Shown: one piece after another, positions 37,461-48,250 of the stretch
How positions within the stretch are numbered: position 1 is the first letter of the stretch
Layout: each line of letters starts with the position of its first letter
Assembly (NCBI GenBank): GCA_936450465.1
Contig: OW388297.1
Coordinates: 49,139,630 to 49,203,629 of the forward strand
DNA from: Gibbula magus
Taxonomy: Eukaryota; Mollusca; Gastropoda; Trochida; Trochidae
DNA length: 64,000 nt
Reading direction: 5' to 3'
Notes under the pieces: generated by a model
What the model was told of the DNA's origin: nothing
The model's database searches: none
What the model saw: the letters and a program-made list of their open reading frames with translations, nothing else
Made by a program: the position numbers and the translations under genes

Positions 37461-38234
37461 TTTACGAGATGTCCTCATCACAGATGAATGTTGTTTGACT
37501 CCGTTGAAAGTTTGGTATCATTTCTTTTACCCCTCAGTGTATTGAAAGTACTCCTGGGTATATTTTCAACAAATCGTTTTACTTTCGATTTTGTTTGTAA
37601 GAGAAAACCATACATGTACATAATATATTTGTATAATGTTTAACATGAGTATAATTTCCATGTGATAATCGGAGGGCCATAATCGGATGAATGTGCGTTT
37701 ATGCGTTTTGGAAAGAGTGATCTATGGGAACCTATGGTTCAACAACTTAGCTGGTATCTCATAATGATTTTAGCCGTACAGCTCTTATCATTTCCAAAGG
37801 GGAGATTTTGGTCTTTCATATAATTTATCAACACAGATCACGACCGGACATTTTCTCTTCTTACTATTATTGTTATGAAAGTGATGAATCAGCAGTCATC
37901 ATTCTGAACATCTGAACATCTGAATTCCCAATACATTCTTCTCTCGATGAGCATATCTGAACATCTAACATTTATCCTGGAGGAATATTTGTCCTGTTAG
38001 CAATATGGGTATCAACGTACAACGTGTTGTCAAGTCTTTCCAGACAACACTGGAGAAGTATTTTTGTTAATTTGGGAAAAAGCTGACGCTACCGCTTAAG
38101 CAGGACATGTTGTCATTTGTGCAAACTCCTGATGTGTTCATGGATTTTCAGTAATTTCTTCACATTTTCCTCTTTGACTTTGCTGCTTCACCCTTTATGT
38201 ACAGTTTGTGGTATTCTGTTGAGGTAAATCTTTA
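37461..38234. other. No gene seen
   Basis: Short chance frames only. Confidence 0.5.
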
Positions 38235-38340
38235 ACTTGTTTTTACGAAGAGTGAAGGGTGTTTTACTATTGGTGACATTATTTTTCAAATACATTTCAT
38301 CAACTTATTTGAGCGAAAAAACGTGCTACTGCCCCTTTAA
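38235..38340. mobile_element. TTAA-type MITE, right-end fragment
   Basis: Nearly identical to 59,290-59,395: GTTTTACTATTGGTGANATT, TTTTTCAAATACATTTCATC, then GAGCGAAAAAACGTGCTACT and CCCCTTTAA. The left portion is absent. Confidence 0.8.
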
Positions 38341-39375
38341 GTAGGATGTTCATGTAAAAATACAAGTGAAAATACAATGAAGACACTAATAGCTAAAGAG
38401 CAAACTAACAGAGTTAGGTTTGGCACCCAACCGTTGAAAGTTTTCCTAATATATGACTTTCACAAACAAACAACGTTCTTTGTACGTGTGGTCGTGATAA
38501 CCTGCCTCTACCAACACCAAAGTGAAACTCTACACAGCAAACCTGCTTTTTCAATTTTAGAATATAATTTTCTTGTTTTGTAAAGAGAAGACTAGACCGA
38601 AGACAACCTTTACGTTTCCAAGCAACAGTCTCATTATTATCACGAATATTACGAAGTTTTGAAATTACGAAGTTATAGAGATAGTTATAGATTTGATGGC
38701 TTCCAACGGATCCAAGATCCGTGATGCCACAATACACTTTGAATATTAATTTTGTAGAATGTTATTAATGTATAGGTTATAATGATCTGCACCGTACAGC
38801 TGCTTACCTAAAGTTTTGTATTTTAGTGCAAATATCATGTAATTTGACATGTCTTTGAAGCATCGTATCAACGCGAAAACTAGACCAATCATTTCGTATT
38901 TAGCATTATAAGAAGACAGGTGAGTGTTTCATACCATAATCTGATTTGATATCTCATAGTAAACAGTTACCGTGTTGGCAGCTCTTTGAAGTGACCAGGG
39001 GTCAATCTTTTCAAAACTACAGTTTTTTATTTTCTTCTGTGAAATATTGAGTAAGTGATCAACTGGGTCTAACAATTGTCATATATTTCCTCTTAAACTC
39101 AATCAATGTATGTGTGATGAAATTGTTCTCATTTCGTCAACTTTTATTCGAAAATTAATTAAATTTGAATTTTCAAAATTCCCCTTCTTTTTTTTCCATC
39201 ATGACATAATTTAATAAATAAGCACCACTGATGTGCGATCACATGATACGTGCTGTAAATTTATTGACTTTACAATGAACGTTAATTTACATGATATTTG
39301 CACTAAGATACACATGTACAAAATGTACGTCAACAAACTTTCGGTAGGCAGCTGTAAATATTTCAAAGCATCAAT
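38341..39375. other. No gene seen
   Basis: A 107-codon minus-strand frame (38,414-38,737) has no recognisable domain and is probably chance. The 39,290-39,350 segment resembles 16,430-16,480. Confidence 0.45.
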
Positions 39376-39913
39376 AAATTACTTGCAAAAGAAACGCCAC
39401 TTTCAAATATAAATGATATTTAAATCAACGGCTAATACAAACGACTGAAGAAATGCTACACCATTCTCTAGATTTGAATTATATTAAATCTAATTAAATT
39501 AGAGCCCTCTAAAAATGTCGTTTTGGGATCTCCTTAACTAGGAGAGGTATGAGACTAAAAAGCGACCTTTTGGCTTGTATTATGACGTCCTACAGTGATG
39601 ATTTCAAACGTCCAAAAGAGGTAAATGAGCTCGCCAATATCTTTTCCTAATTAAATTTCTACACATTTCATAACTTTTTAAACACAACTGCCACAAATTT
39701 TGGCATAAATCTACATCGAAAAAGGGATTTCAGCACCCAATGTGTGTTTGAACAGGCATAAATATTTAACGATCATACTCTGATGAAGTAAATTGTAAAA
39801 ACAAACAACAACAAGATTTTTATCCAATACATTTAAAATCGACTCTATCCAACATCACTATTCTTATTTTTATTCTGTTGAAAACGTTGTGGCGCCTCTT
39901 TTGCAAGTGAGTG
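39376..39913. mobile_element. Tc1/mariner-like MITE, copy B
   Basis: Left ACTTGCAAAAGAAACGCCAC and right GTGGCGCCTCTTTTGCAAGT plus GAGTG are reverse complements with two mismatches. The core TTTTGGCTTGTATTATGACG and CCTACAGTGATGATTTCAAA matches the family. TA follows the right end. Length about 538 bp; no transposase. Confidence 0.8.
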
Positions 39914-39953
39914 TATATCACGTTGGTTCAGGGCACATGTAATGCGAACAGCT

Positions 39954-40037
39954 CAAAATGGCCGGTCAAAATGGCCATGCTAAAAAATGGCCACACTGAC
40001 CTCAGTCAAAATGGCAATAATAAAAGTCAAAATGGCC
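39954..40037 (+). repeat. Cluster of five AAAATGGC(C) words
   Basis: CAAAATGGCC or a close variant occurs at about 39,954, 39,967, 39,985, 40,007 and 40,028. The word resembles the core of YY1/Pho-type binding sites (AANATGGC). It may be a decayed minisatellite or a regulatory cluster. Confidence 0.4.
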
Positions 40038-41036
40038 ATGCAGGAACACCCATTTGTTTTTTGTTGAAGGATGGAACCGGAGAATCAACTCAAAGAATTG
40101 ATAAAGAACCCTTGGACTGTAAAAACCAATGAATCATATCCATTGTCATATAACGTCACGATTGTCAGTGCGTGTAACACATTTGATTGTCTTTATCTGT
40201 CATTTGCGAATACCTCATTCTTTCATTTGTTTATTTTGTGAACCTAAAGGCTTTTAGGTTTTTTGTTATCGAATAAATGTTATTGATTGACAAAACATTA
40301 AATCATTATTCTACCATGACATTGCTGGATACTCGATTCTGATTGGTTCTCCAGCAAAATCAAACGTGATCAATTCTGGATTGAACCTCCTCTGATTTTA
40401 GCGCCGCTTCACCGCGTATTGATAAATGTACATTGTGTCGTCACAATCTATCCGGACAAACGGCCGATTTTAAGGTGTGTTCTACTTGTGGGAATCAAAA
40501 TAACTCATACAATCAAATTCATTTTTTCTGTAGCGTGTTTTAGAGCTACATCAGATTGACGCAATGGTCAGCCGTTTCTGAAAACCGAGCGTAACGTTTG
40601 GATGCAAAATAAGAAATACATTTCGTATCATATGCACACCTACGTCGATAACAAGAATGTGCAACGCTACGCGTTCAGTTTCAATTTTACATTTACTCGC
40701 TATCAAACCAGTATACCATTCTCTGATTTTCAAACACTGTAGGTTTATCTCCTAACTCCAAACATGTGTACATCATGACATTGTGGAGGACGTAATGGTA
40801 AACTCTATTTGTTAACTTGAAATATTATAAAATGTTCAACAAAGAAGTTCTTCAACATTCATAACAATTAAAATTACATGTAATAAAACAAATAAAAAAC
40901 TAGAAAAATATATTTCATAAGTTTCACACTTAAACTTACTCAATAACAGTATTTTCATCGTTTAGGGATTATGATGTAAAGCATACAACCTTTTTGTCTA
41001 ATCACAAAAGTAAAAGTTTACTTTCAACTTCTTCTG
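40038..41036. other. No gene; old dispersed repeat near 40,580
   Basis: The segment around 40,570-40,740 is weakly similar, in inverse orientation, to 31,620-31,760 (shared GAGCGTAACGTTT and TGCAAAATAAGA-like words). This is the left flank of the LTR retrotransposon insertion. Confidence 0.4.
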
Positions 41037-41040
41037 GACA

Positions 41041-42694
41041 TGTAGCAGGGTCACTTGCGAAATGATAACAAGGGCTGCTGGTAGGTTCGACGGAGTTTAT
41101 TCCAAACTAAGGTTATGTGAAGATAACCAGATGGTAGAAACACCCTGTAACAATACATAAAATAGATAAGTAAAACATACACAAATGAGACATGTGATGC
41201 ATCATACAATACATGCAAATATGAATTATATAAGTAGTTTTTATACTTTGTTATAATATACACTTAGCTTTGCACATATTCATACATCATAGGATAAATG
41301 ATATACAAAGGCAAATGATAGGTTACGTTATTACATTATACAATATCAACATTATATGCCAATATGATAATATGTAAAAGACATGGCAATTGATCCAAAA
41401 TATGGAGTTTGGACAAATGATACAAAGTATGAATATAATACAATGAAAACAATACAATGACATAAACGTACCAAATATATGGTATTCGGGTGCAACCAAA
41501 ATGGGGAACCAGTGGATGTCGTCACATGGTTACATGACCTAAAATAATTAATAAATAAATGGTAACTATTGCACCCAAATATAGAATATATAAACATACA
41601 TTACTGTCCAGCATGAATGGACTAAATATAGAATACGAATATAAATAATCTTAACCCTAACCAAATATATATACATGGAAATATAATTACTTGGCACATG
41701 TATATGACATGAGCCCAGCTAAAATACAATTACAGCATAGTAACAATACTATACCAAAACATTACAATGGGAATTGTGAATGCCTATTACGTAAATGCTA
41801 AATACTATGATAGATGTATGATAATGCCTATCCCTATTGGAAATGTATAGATTGATACATTTACTATAAATATGCCTTATAGGAATTATGATAAAATATG
41901 CATAAAGTACAGCGTTACATGTACTCTATGAAAACTATAAAGAAATATATTAACATAAGCACATACATTACTTGTGCTTATTGCATGATAGTAAATGTAA
42001 ACACAAAAGATATATATACAGTTTAAAACAATAGGTTGTGTATTAATAACATAGCCGCATTTGATATGCAATACTAAAATAATGCTTGCACAACATATAT
42101 GAATACATGTTCACACAGATCATGTACTTGATCTGCACTAAAGATAAAATATATACAATGCGACACAACCATTACAAGTACTGTATGTAATAGACAAAAC
42201 CTTACCTTCAGCATGTAATAATTTAGCTATAATACATTCATACATCATACACACAAAATCCTAACAATTTATGCATTTATATAAAAACCCTATTTTATTA
42301 TAATGAAATATACTTTAAGATATGTAACTAACCTGGGAGTTGATGTAAATGTAGATGTAGATACGAGACTTGTCAAATGTCGAGTACAGTCGTCGTGCTA
42401 GTGCTTCACATGTGTGGTGATATGGAAGTGCAATGAATGTTAGTGTAGGTTACCTTTATAACTTTCCCGAAAGCATGCATTTCAAGGAGTGCGCTTACCT
42501 AACCACAGATAGAACAATAGGAGGGAAAGCTGAGGTGGTGAACTGAGCAATCAGTCACACCAAAGAACAATAGAGAGAAAGCTCCTACTAAGTTACAATA
42601 AGAATACCTGAAATAAAATCTTGTATTAGAACATAGTTATATACAATTATATACAATTAAAACATATAATATTAAAATATATTACTCTGCCACA
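41041..42694 (-). repeat. 3' LTR of the Ty3-type element
   Basis: 1,654 bp, TG...CA bounded (TGTGGCAG...CTGCTACA on the minus strand). It matches the other LTR except at about 41,779 (G versus A) and 41,894 (A versus G). An AATAAA on the minus strand (41,096-41,101 on plus) lies about 55 bp from the LTR end and is the likely poly(A) signal, implying a short U5. Frames of 60-81 codons inside are duplicated in both LTRs and are not genes. Confidence 0.97.
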
Positions 42695-42697
42695 CAC

Positions 42698-42708
42698 TTC
42701 CCCCCTCC
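42698..42708 (-). other. Polypurine tract
   Basis: The minus strand reads GGAGGGGGGAA a few bases before the 3' LTR, where plus-strand DNA priming occurs in LTR retroelements. Confidence 0.85.
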
Positions 42709-42725
42709 GTCAAATGACGTCCTCG

Positions 42726-45700
42726 TCATGTGTGTTTTCCTGTGATTATGTCCATGAGAGCGTCCGTAGACTTGGTGCTGGTTTCAAATACTCCTTTTGC
42801 TAAAAGCGTCTCAAGGTACTTGGCTCTCGTCCTCCATTCCGGTTCAGCTGTAGCTGCCATTACATATTCCCCTGTTGTCTGCCAATGAGGTCTGTTCCTT
42901 TCCCTAACAGATCTTCTCGGTCCTGGAACTGGTGCTTCCCCTCCTGGAGATCCTTCAGGCTGTGGGATAGTAGGCTGTTCCTGAGACTCATCTGCTGCTT
43001 CAGATGATGATGCTGCATCCTGTCCAATATCCTGGAAAGTAGCGTCTGCTCCATCATCTGTCACGTCAACAGCACCTTCATCCATGGCAGCTTCTGTTAC
43101 CTCCTCTTCCAGAGCGGCGTCTGTCTCAACTTCAGCCTCATCATCTTCAGTTGGCCTGTCAGATGTAGTCTCATCTGACACTGAAGGTTCTGGAATGGCA
43201 ACAGGTATCACCTCATCGTCCTCAAGGTCCTGACTGACAGTGTCATCCAATTCTTCCTCGGGTGATGATCCAGGGGTAGTTGGCTTCACTGTAGTGTGCT
43301 GTTTCATTGAGCGTGGTTTTGGTACTGGCACATCAGGGGGAGACAAGTATCCAATAGGAAGTAGAAGATTCCTATGAAGTGTCCTTTGATGTCCTTCGCC
43401 AGTTTCTCTCCTCACAATGTAGACAGGGATGAGTGGATCCGGTTGCTTGAGAACAATGTATGGTTCTTCTTCCCACTTGTCTGCGATCTTGTGTTTGCCC
43501 TCAAAAGCAACAATCTTCACAAGCACTCTGTCACCTGTCTCTAGTCCGGCAGCTCTAGCTTTGGTATCATAGTTTGTTTTCTGTCTTCCTTGTGACCTTG
43601 TTGCTGTTTCCCTGGCAAGGTCATAAGCTTGACGAAGTCTTTCTCTCAGAGCTTTGGTATACTGGGCAACGGTCTTAGATTGTCCTTGATCCATGTCTAG
43701 TCCAAAAGCTAAGTCTACAGGTAATCTTGGTTGTCGTCCATACATAAGGAAAAAGGGTGAATATCCGGTTGATTCATGTCTTGTCGAGTTGTATGCATGA
43801 ACGAGTGGGCCAACATGAGATTTCCAATCCTTCTTCTTGTCTGTGTCGAGAGTTCCGAGCATGTTCAATAGGGTACGATTGAATCTCTCAGTCATGCCAT
43901 TACCCATGGGGTGGTATGGTGTCGTTCTGGACTTGGACATTCCTGTAAGATTACACAACTCTTGCATCAGTTTACCTTCAAAGTTTGCCCCTTGATCAGA
44001 ATGAATTCGTTTTGGCAATCCATAGTGAACAACAAAATTCCTGAAGAATGCCTCTGCCGTGGTTCTTGCTGTCATATTGGTTGTAGGATAAGCCTGGGCG
44101 TACCTGGTGAAGTGGTCAGTCACTACCAAGATGTGTTGCTGTCCTCCCTTTGATGGCTCTAGTGTCAGAAAATCCATACAAACTAGTTCTAGAGGTTGTG
44201 TAGTAGTGATGTTCACCAATGGAGCTCTTACTGATGTTGAGGCTTTCCTTCTAAGGCATCTCTCGCATGTCTGTACATGGTTCTCTATATCCTTTGTCAT
44301 TCCAGGCCAGAAGAATCTCTCACGGGTCAGAGAGTAAGTTCTGTCTCTTCCCGGATGACCGACCTGATCGTGGAGACAGCGTAGCACAGACTGGCGACAT
44401 CTGGTAGGCAAAACAAGCTGTTCAAGTTTCTCACCATTGACTGTTGTTATTCTGTAAAGTACTCCTCTCTGTAGTTTGAAATTATTGAAGCTCTTGAACA
44501 GACTTGTCATCTCTGAATCTATACTGACTTCGTTGTACCTTGGCCTTGTTCCACTCCTAAGATGAGCCATGACTGAATCCAAAGCTAGGTCCTTTGCTTG
44601 TGCTCTCCTCCAGTCACGAGCATTCATATCACAAGTCTCCTCTGTGATCTCTGATGTTTCCTCAATTACATCTGACGTGGATGAGACACTCTCAACAAGA
44701 TTAGGGTCAGACATCATGTTGCAGATAGCACCTACAGATTCTATGGATATGTGAGATTCCTCTTCCTCCTTTGGTAATCTTGATAATGTGTCTGCATCTG
44801 TGTTCGCTTTGCCTGGTCTGTACGAGATTGTGAAGTCGTAAGCTGATAAAGTGGCAAGCCAACGATGTCCTGTGGCATCCAATTTTGCGCTGGTGAGAAC
44901 GTAAGTCAATGGATTGTTGTCCGTGAGCACTGTGAAACGGTGTCCATACAGATAGTCATGAAATTTTTCCGTGACAGCCCACTTTAAACACAGGAATTCA
45001 AGCTTGTGTGCGGAATAGTTACGCTCTGATTTGCTGAGACCTCTGCTGGCATATGCTATAACTTGTGGTACTCCCTCCTGCTGTTGGTACAGAACTGCTC
45101 CTAATCCGTGTGTGCTGGCATCTGTGTGCAGTTCAAAAGGTTGGTCAAAGTCCACATATCCTAACACTGGTGGTTCTGTCAGATGTTTCTTGAGCTCCTG
45201 GAAGGCAGATTCTTGTGCTGGTCCCCATGTCCATTCAACTTTGGCCTGTTTGTTTCTTGTCCTCTTGTTTGTCTTTGGCATCAGTTCGCTGAGTGGTTTG
45301 GCTATTTTCGAAAAATCCTTTACAAACTTGCGGTAATATACAGCGAATCCTAGAAATTTCCTGACTTCTTCTGGTGTGGTTGGAGTAGGCCAATCTGATA
45401 TTTTCTCCACTTTCTCTGGGTCTGCCTCTATACCATTCTCTGACACGATGTAGCCTATGTATCTCACTTTGTTCTTGAAAAACTTGCATTTCTTTGGGGC
45501 TAGCTTGAGTCCACATTCCTGTAGGCGTTGAAATACAAGTTCCATGCGTTCAAGATGTTCTTCATAGGTTCTAGAGAAGATGATCAGATCGTCAAGATAA
45601 ATCAGGCAGATGTTAAGATTTAGGCCAGACAAACACTGTTCCATCAGTCTCTGGTAGGTGGCAGGAGCATTACATAGTCCAAAAGGCATGCGATTAAACT

Positions 45701-47225
45701 CATAGAATCCTAATGGTCCCACGGTGAATGCTGTGCGTTCCTTATGCTCTTCTAGGAGTTCTACCTGATGATAGCCAGATTTCATGTCAAGAACTGAGAA
45801 GTACTTCATTCCTCCGAGGCAGTCAAGTAACTCGTCAATCCTTGGTAAAGCATAGTTGTCTCGTAAACTCTGTTTGTTAAGCTGGCGAAAATCGACACAC
45901 ATTCTCAGTTTTCCGTCCTTCTTGCGCACAAGTACCACATTAGATGACCAAGGGCTATGTGAAGATCTGATAATCCCAGCTGATAGAAGTTGTCTCAAGT
46001 GGCTGTGGACTTCATCAAACATGGCAGGTGGGATGCGACGGTGGCGCTGCTTGAAAGGAATATCATTCACAAGATCAATCCTATGTCGTACTAGGTTGCT
46101 GTGTCCCAAGTCATCATCTGCCTTTGAGAATATGTCCTTATACTTGAGAATGAGCTCGATCCCATGGGCAAGTTCAGTCTTGGTCACATTCTCCTGTTGG
46201 ACATCCACGTGCTCCAGAAGTGTCTTTTCATCCTCTGTGTGGTGTGGCATGTTTCCTTCAAATAGAACAGGCTGAAGTTCACATATAACTGTCTTGGGCT
46301 TCACCACAATGGTCTGAGTCGTGACGTTAGCAAGATGTATATCCACATGTCCAGGATTCTCCCAATCATATTCCATAATTGTGGGGTCAATATCTATATC
46401 CTTGTGGATAGTCGCACTGGTAGATGGATGTAACATAGCACAAACTCTAGGATAGTTGATGGGCTGAGTAACATGTCCTTGAATAATGACCTGAGAGTTG
46501 GCTGGGATGATGACAGTGCCTGATTCACTACACTTCACAAGTGCTATCCGTCCTCCATTGCGTTGTAATTCCTTCTCCCTGATGGTCATAGTACGAAATG
46601 CCAGGTACCAAGGGGTAAAGAGAGCAGCTTTCTGTAGAAATCTAGTTCCATGATTGGCCTTGCATCCAGTAATGAAGTGTTCCAGGATGTTAGTTCCTAT
46701 AAGAGCTGGCACTCTGGAGTTGTACTTGGTGTCCGATGATATGAGGAACATACAAGATACTGGATGTGCTCGAGAGATCCCAGAAACTTCCAAGTTTACC
46801 ACAACATATCCCGAGTAGGGAAGTGATTCTCCTCCTGCGCATTCGATGTTGAGCATGTCCTGTAGTGGTTCTATGGGGAGATGGGATAGATGGGCATCAT
46901 AGAAAGACTGAGCTAATACAGAGACAGTGGCTCCTGTGTCCAATAAAGCAGTAGTGGCGGTGCCTTCTATGGAAACTGTTACTTCATTGGAGGATCCAAC
47001 TAGTCCTTCAGGTACTCTGTTAGGCTTCTTGAGGCGCTCAAACAAACCTATCGGCGGCCCCTGCCCATAGGTCTGCGCCAGTTTAAAGCTCGTCCTCGCT
47101 TGGTGTGATCCATCCTGACTGTACATGATTACTGCATATGGCCGACCTGCCCACATCGCCAACATGTTGGTCCTTGTTCTTGTTCCTGATATCCGTAGTC
47201 CTGAGTTGGCCTTTGATCCTGCCAA
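42726..47225 (-). CDS. pol: Pol polyprotein (protease-RT-RNase H-integrase)
   Basis: An uninterrupted 1,499-codon frame, -1 relative to gag. It opens at a TTG, so entry is presumably by frameshifting near 47,081-47,087 and not by its own start. Domains: aspartic protease with LLDTGATV (Asp96); reverse transcriptase about 385-600 with SVLDMKSGYHQ (Asp480) and YLDD (543-546); RNase H about 695-815 with Asp702, Glu743, Asp769 and Asp812; integrase zinc finger His952, His957, Cys987, Cys990; integrase core Asp1018, Asp1077, Glu1113 with 35 residues between the last two; GPY/F-like region about 1230-1290; acidic low-complexity tail about 1310-1450 ending in a basic PRRSVRERNRP patch. All catalytic residues I can check are present. 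No chromodomain is seen. It should copy and integrate the element if expressed. Confidence 0.97.
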   Translation of the reverse strand: MAGSKANSGLRISGTRTRTNMLAMWAGRPYAVIMYSQDGSHQARTSFKLAQTYGQGPPIGLFERLKKPNRVPEGLVGSSNEVTVSIEGTATTALLDTGATVSVLAQSFYDAHLSHLPIEPLQDMLNIECAGGESLPYSGYVVVNLEVSGISRAHPVSCMFLISSDTKYNSRVPALIGTNILEHFITGCKANHGTRFLQKAALFTPWYLAFRTMTIREKELQRNGGRIALVKCSESGTVIIPANSQVIIQGHVTQPINYPRVCAMLHPSTSATIHKDIDIDPTIMEYDWENPGHVDIHLANVTTQTIVVKPKTVICELQPVLFEGNMPHHTEDEKTLLEHVDVQQENVTKTELAHGIELILKYKDIFSKADDDLGHSNLVRHRIDLVNDIPFKQRHRRIPPAMFDEVHSHLRQLLSAGIIRSSHSPWSSNVVLVRKKDGKLRMCVDFRQLNKQSLRDNYALPRIDELLDCLGGMKYFSVLDMKSGYHQVELLEEHKERTAFTVGPLGFYEFNRMPFGLCNAPATYQRLMEQCLSGLNLNICLIYLDDLIIFSRTYEEHLERMELVFQRLQECGLKLAPKKCKFFKNKVRYIGYIVSENGIEADPEKVEKISDWPTPTTPEEVRKFLGFAVYYRKFVKDFSKIAKPLSELMPKTNKRTRNKQAKVEWTWGPAQESAFQELKKHLTEPPVLGYVDFDQPFELHTDASTHGLGAVLYQQQEGVPQVIAYASRGLSKSERNYSAHKLEFLCLKWAVTEKFHDYLYGHRFTVLTDNNPLTYVLTSAKLDATGHRWLATLSAYDFTISYRPGKANTDADTLSRLPKEEEESHISIESVGAICNMMSDPNLVESVSSTSDVIEETSEITEETCDMNARDWRRAQAKDLALDSVMAHLRSGTRPRYNEVSIDSEMTSLFKSFNNFKLQRGVLYRITTVNGEKLEQLVLPTRCRQSVLRCLHDQVGHPGRDRTYSLTRERFFWPGMTKDIENHVQTCERCLRRKASTSVRAPLVNITTTQPLELVCMDFLTLEPSKGGQQHILVVTDHFTRYAQAYPTTNMTARTTAEAFFRNFVVHYGLPKRIHSDQGANFEGKLMQELCNLTGMSKSRTTPYHPMGNGMTERFNRTLLNMLGTLDTDKKKDWKSHVGPLVHAYNSTRHESTGYSPFFLMYGRQPRLPVDLAFGLDMDQGQSKTVAQYTKALRERLRQAYDLARETATRSQGRQKTNYDTKARAAGLETGDRVLVKIVAFEGKHKIADKWEEEPYIVLKQPDPLIPVYIVRRETGEGHQRTLHRNLLLPIGYLSPPDVPVPKPRSMKQHTTVKPTTPGSSPEEELDDTVSQDLEDDEVIPVAIPEPSVSDETTSDRPTEDDEAEVETDAALEEEVTEAAMDEGAVDVTDDGADATFQDIGQDAASSSEAADESQEQPTIPQPEGSPGGEAPVPGPRRSVRERNRPHWQTTGEYVMAATAEPEWRTRAKYLETLLAKGVFETSTKSTDALMDIITGKHT
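47048..47131 (-). other. Gag/pol recoding region: premature TAA, then slippery T-TTA-AAC
   Basis: In the gag frame a TAA occurs at 47,131-47,129, between the third and fourth zinc ligands of the CCHC knuckle; the expected final Cys codon is two codons further on. Downstream in the same frame is T-TTA-AAC (plus strand 47,081-47,087), a classical -1 slippery heptamer in the correct phase. The next gag-frame stop is TAG at 47,050-47,048. A -1 slip at the heptamer enters the pol frame exactly. The layout indicates that the gag frame normally extends to the TAG and that the TAA is either a nonsense mutation or a readthrough site. Confidence 0.85.
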
Positions 47226-48175
47226 TCCTGATGACCTTGATATCCAGGATTATTCCAGGCTCCTTGATGTGGTGGTGGTGGCTGATGGCGTGAAGTAGAA
47301 TGGCTAGCTGATGCCTTCATATTGGAGACCTCTGTGGTTAGCTTGCTGAGCATATCCTTGACCTCTTTCATCTCTTTCCTCCACTCTGGTTCCTGTACTG
47401 TTGTCATCTTTGCAGATGCTTGGGCCTTTGGTCGTACAGTTACTTGACAGAGTTGGTCATTCTCAATTTCCCTCAAGGATTCCAAAAGCTCATCGAACGT
47501 GTGGATGGAATCAAACTTGTGCCCTGAGATGTTCTTGAGAGATGGCTTCAGTCCGGTCCATAACATGTTCCGTAGCATCTCATCTGTGTCTTGGAATGTG
47601 TTGGGACTATCCTTCATGGCATGGCACTGTAGTTCCTCCAACCGACATCCCCACTTGGACACATCCTCATTCTCCTGTTGCTTGGCACTGTAGAATTGGG
47701 CCATTCTTGATTCCTTTCTCTCCACGGTTCCAAAGACAATCCTCATCTTCCTCAGTAATGCCTCAATATCGCTTCCGGGCCTCATGTTAACAGCTATCCT
47801 TGCTGCGTCTCCCTTCAGCGAGTCCCTTATGGCCTGTGTCTTGTCCTCCTGAGTGTAGGAATGGGATTTCAGAAGTCCGTCAACATGATATCTCCAGACG
47901 TCATATGGTGTATCCTTGCCGCTCCGGTCTCCACTTAAGGATGGAATCCTGGGTGCCCTCTGGTAAACTACAGGCCTAGGTGTCCGCTCCTCATGTCTCT
48001 GTGGACTCCTGGAGATAACTCTCACTTTGGGGTTCTGAGGTGAAGTTGGTTCCGACTTGGGAGATAATCCGGTGAGCCAAGCTTCAAAATCCTCTGGGGT
48101 ATTAGCCTTGGGTCTGTCCTTCTGACGACTAAATACCTCCAACATATTATCTATTTCCTCTCTAGTGAAATCCAT
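47129..48175 (-). CDS. gag: Gag protein with incomplete CCHC knuckle
   Basis: The first true ATG is at 48,175 with a good context (A at -3, G at +4). The frame is open for 25 codons upstream but only from a GTG. The protein is about 348 residues. Its central part, about residues 90-240 of the ATG-initiated protein, resembles retrotransposon/PNMA-type capsid (DVWRYHVDGLL, then RDSLKGDAARIAV). A predicted coiled-coil-like stretch (KEMKEVKDMLSKLTTEVSNM) and a Pro/Gln-rich linker follow, then CWRCGQVGHMQ. The CCHC knuckle (C-x2-C-x4-H-x4-C) stops one residue after the Gln, before its last Cys, because of a TAA. Gag packages element RNA into particles; as read, this copy's nucleic-acid-binding finger is incomplete. 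Confidence 0.9.
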   Translation of the reverse strand: MDFTREEIDNMLEVFSRQKDRPKANTPEDFEAWLTGLSPKSEPTSPQNPKVRVISRSPQRHEERTPRPVVYQRAPRIPSLSGDRSGKDTPYDVWRYHVDGLLKSHSYTQEDKTQAIRDSLKGDAARIAVNMRPGSDIEALLRKMRIVFGTVERKESRMAQFYSAKQQENEDVSKWGCRLEELQCHAMKDSPNTFQDTDEMLRNMLWTGLKPSLKNISGHKFDSIHTFDELLESLREIENDQLCQVTVRPKAQASAKMTTVQEPEWRKEMKEVKDMLSKLTTEVSNMKASASHSTSRHQPPPPHQGAWNNPGYQGHQDWQDQRPTQDYGYQEQEQGPTCWRCGQVGHMQ

Positions 48176-48250
48176 GTTGCTCTCTATAGATATCCAACGA
48201 ATAAACACAGGTGAGTAAATCCAAAGAGTCAAACACGGTATAGTGTCCAC

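Noticed and set aside
38414..38737. 107-codon minus-strand frame
   Set aside because: No recognisable domain, AT-driven composition, overlaps another chance frame on the plus strand.
41051..42071. Frames of 61-81 codons repeated at 49,482-50,502
   Set aside because: They are the same LTR sequence counted twice.
42695..42725. An env gene between pol and the 3' LTR
   Set aside because: Only about 30 bp lies there, occupied by the polypurine tract.
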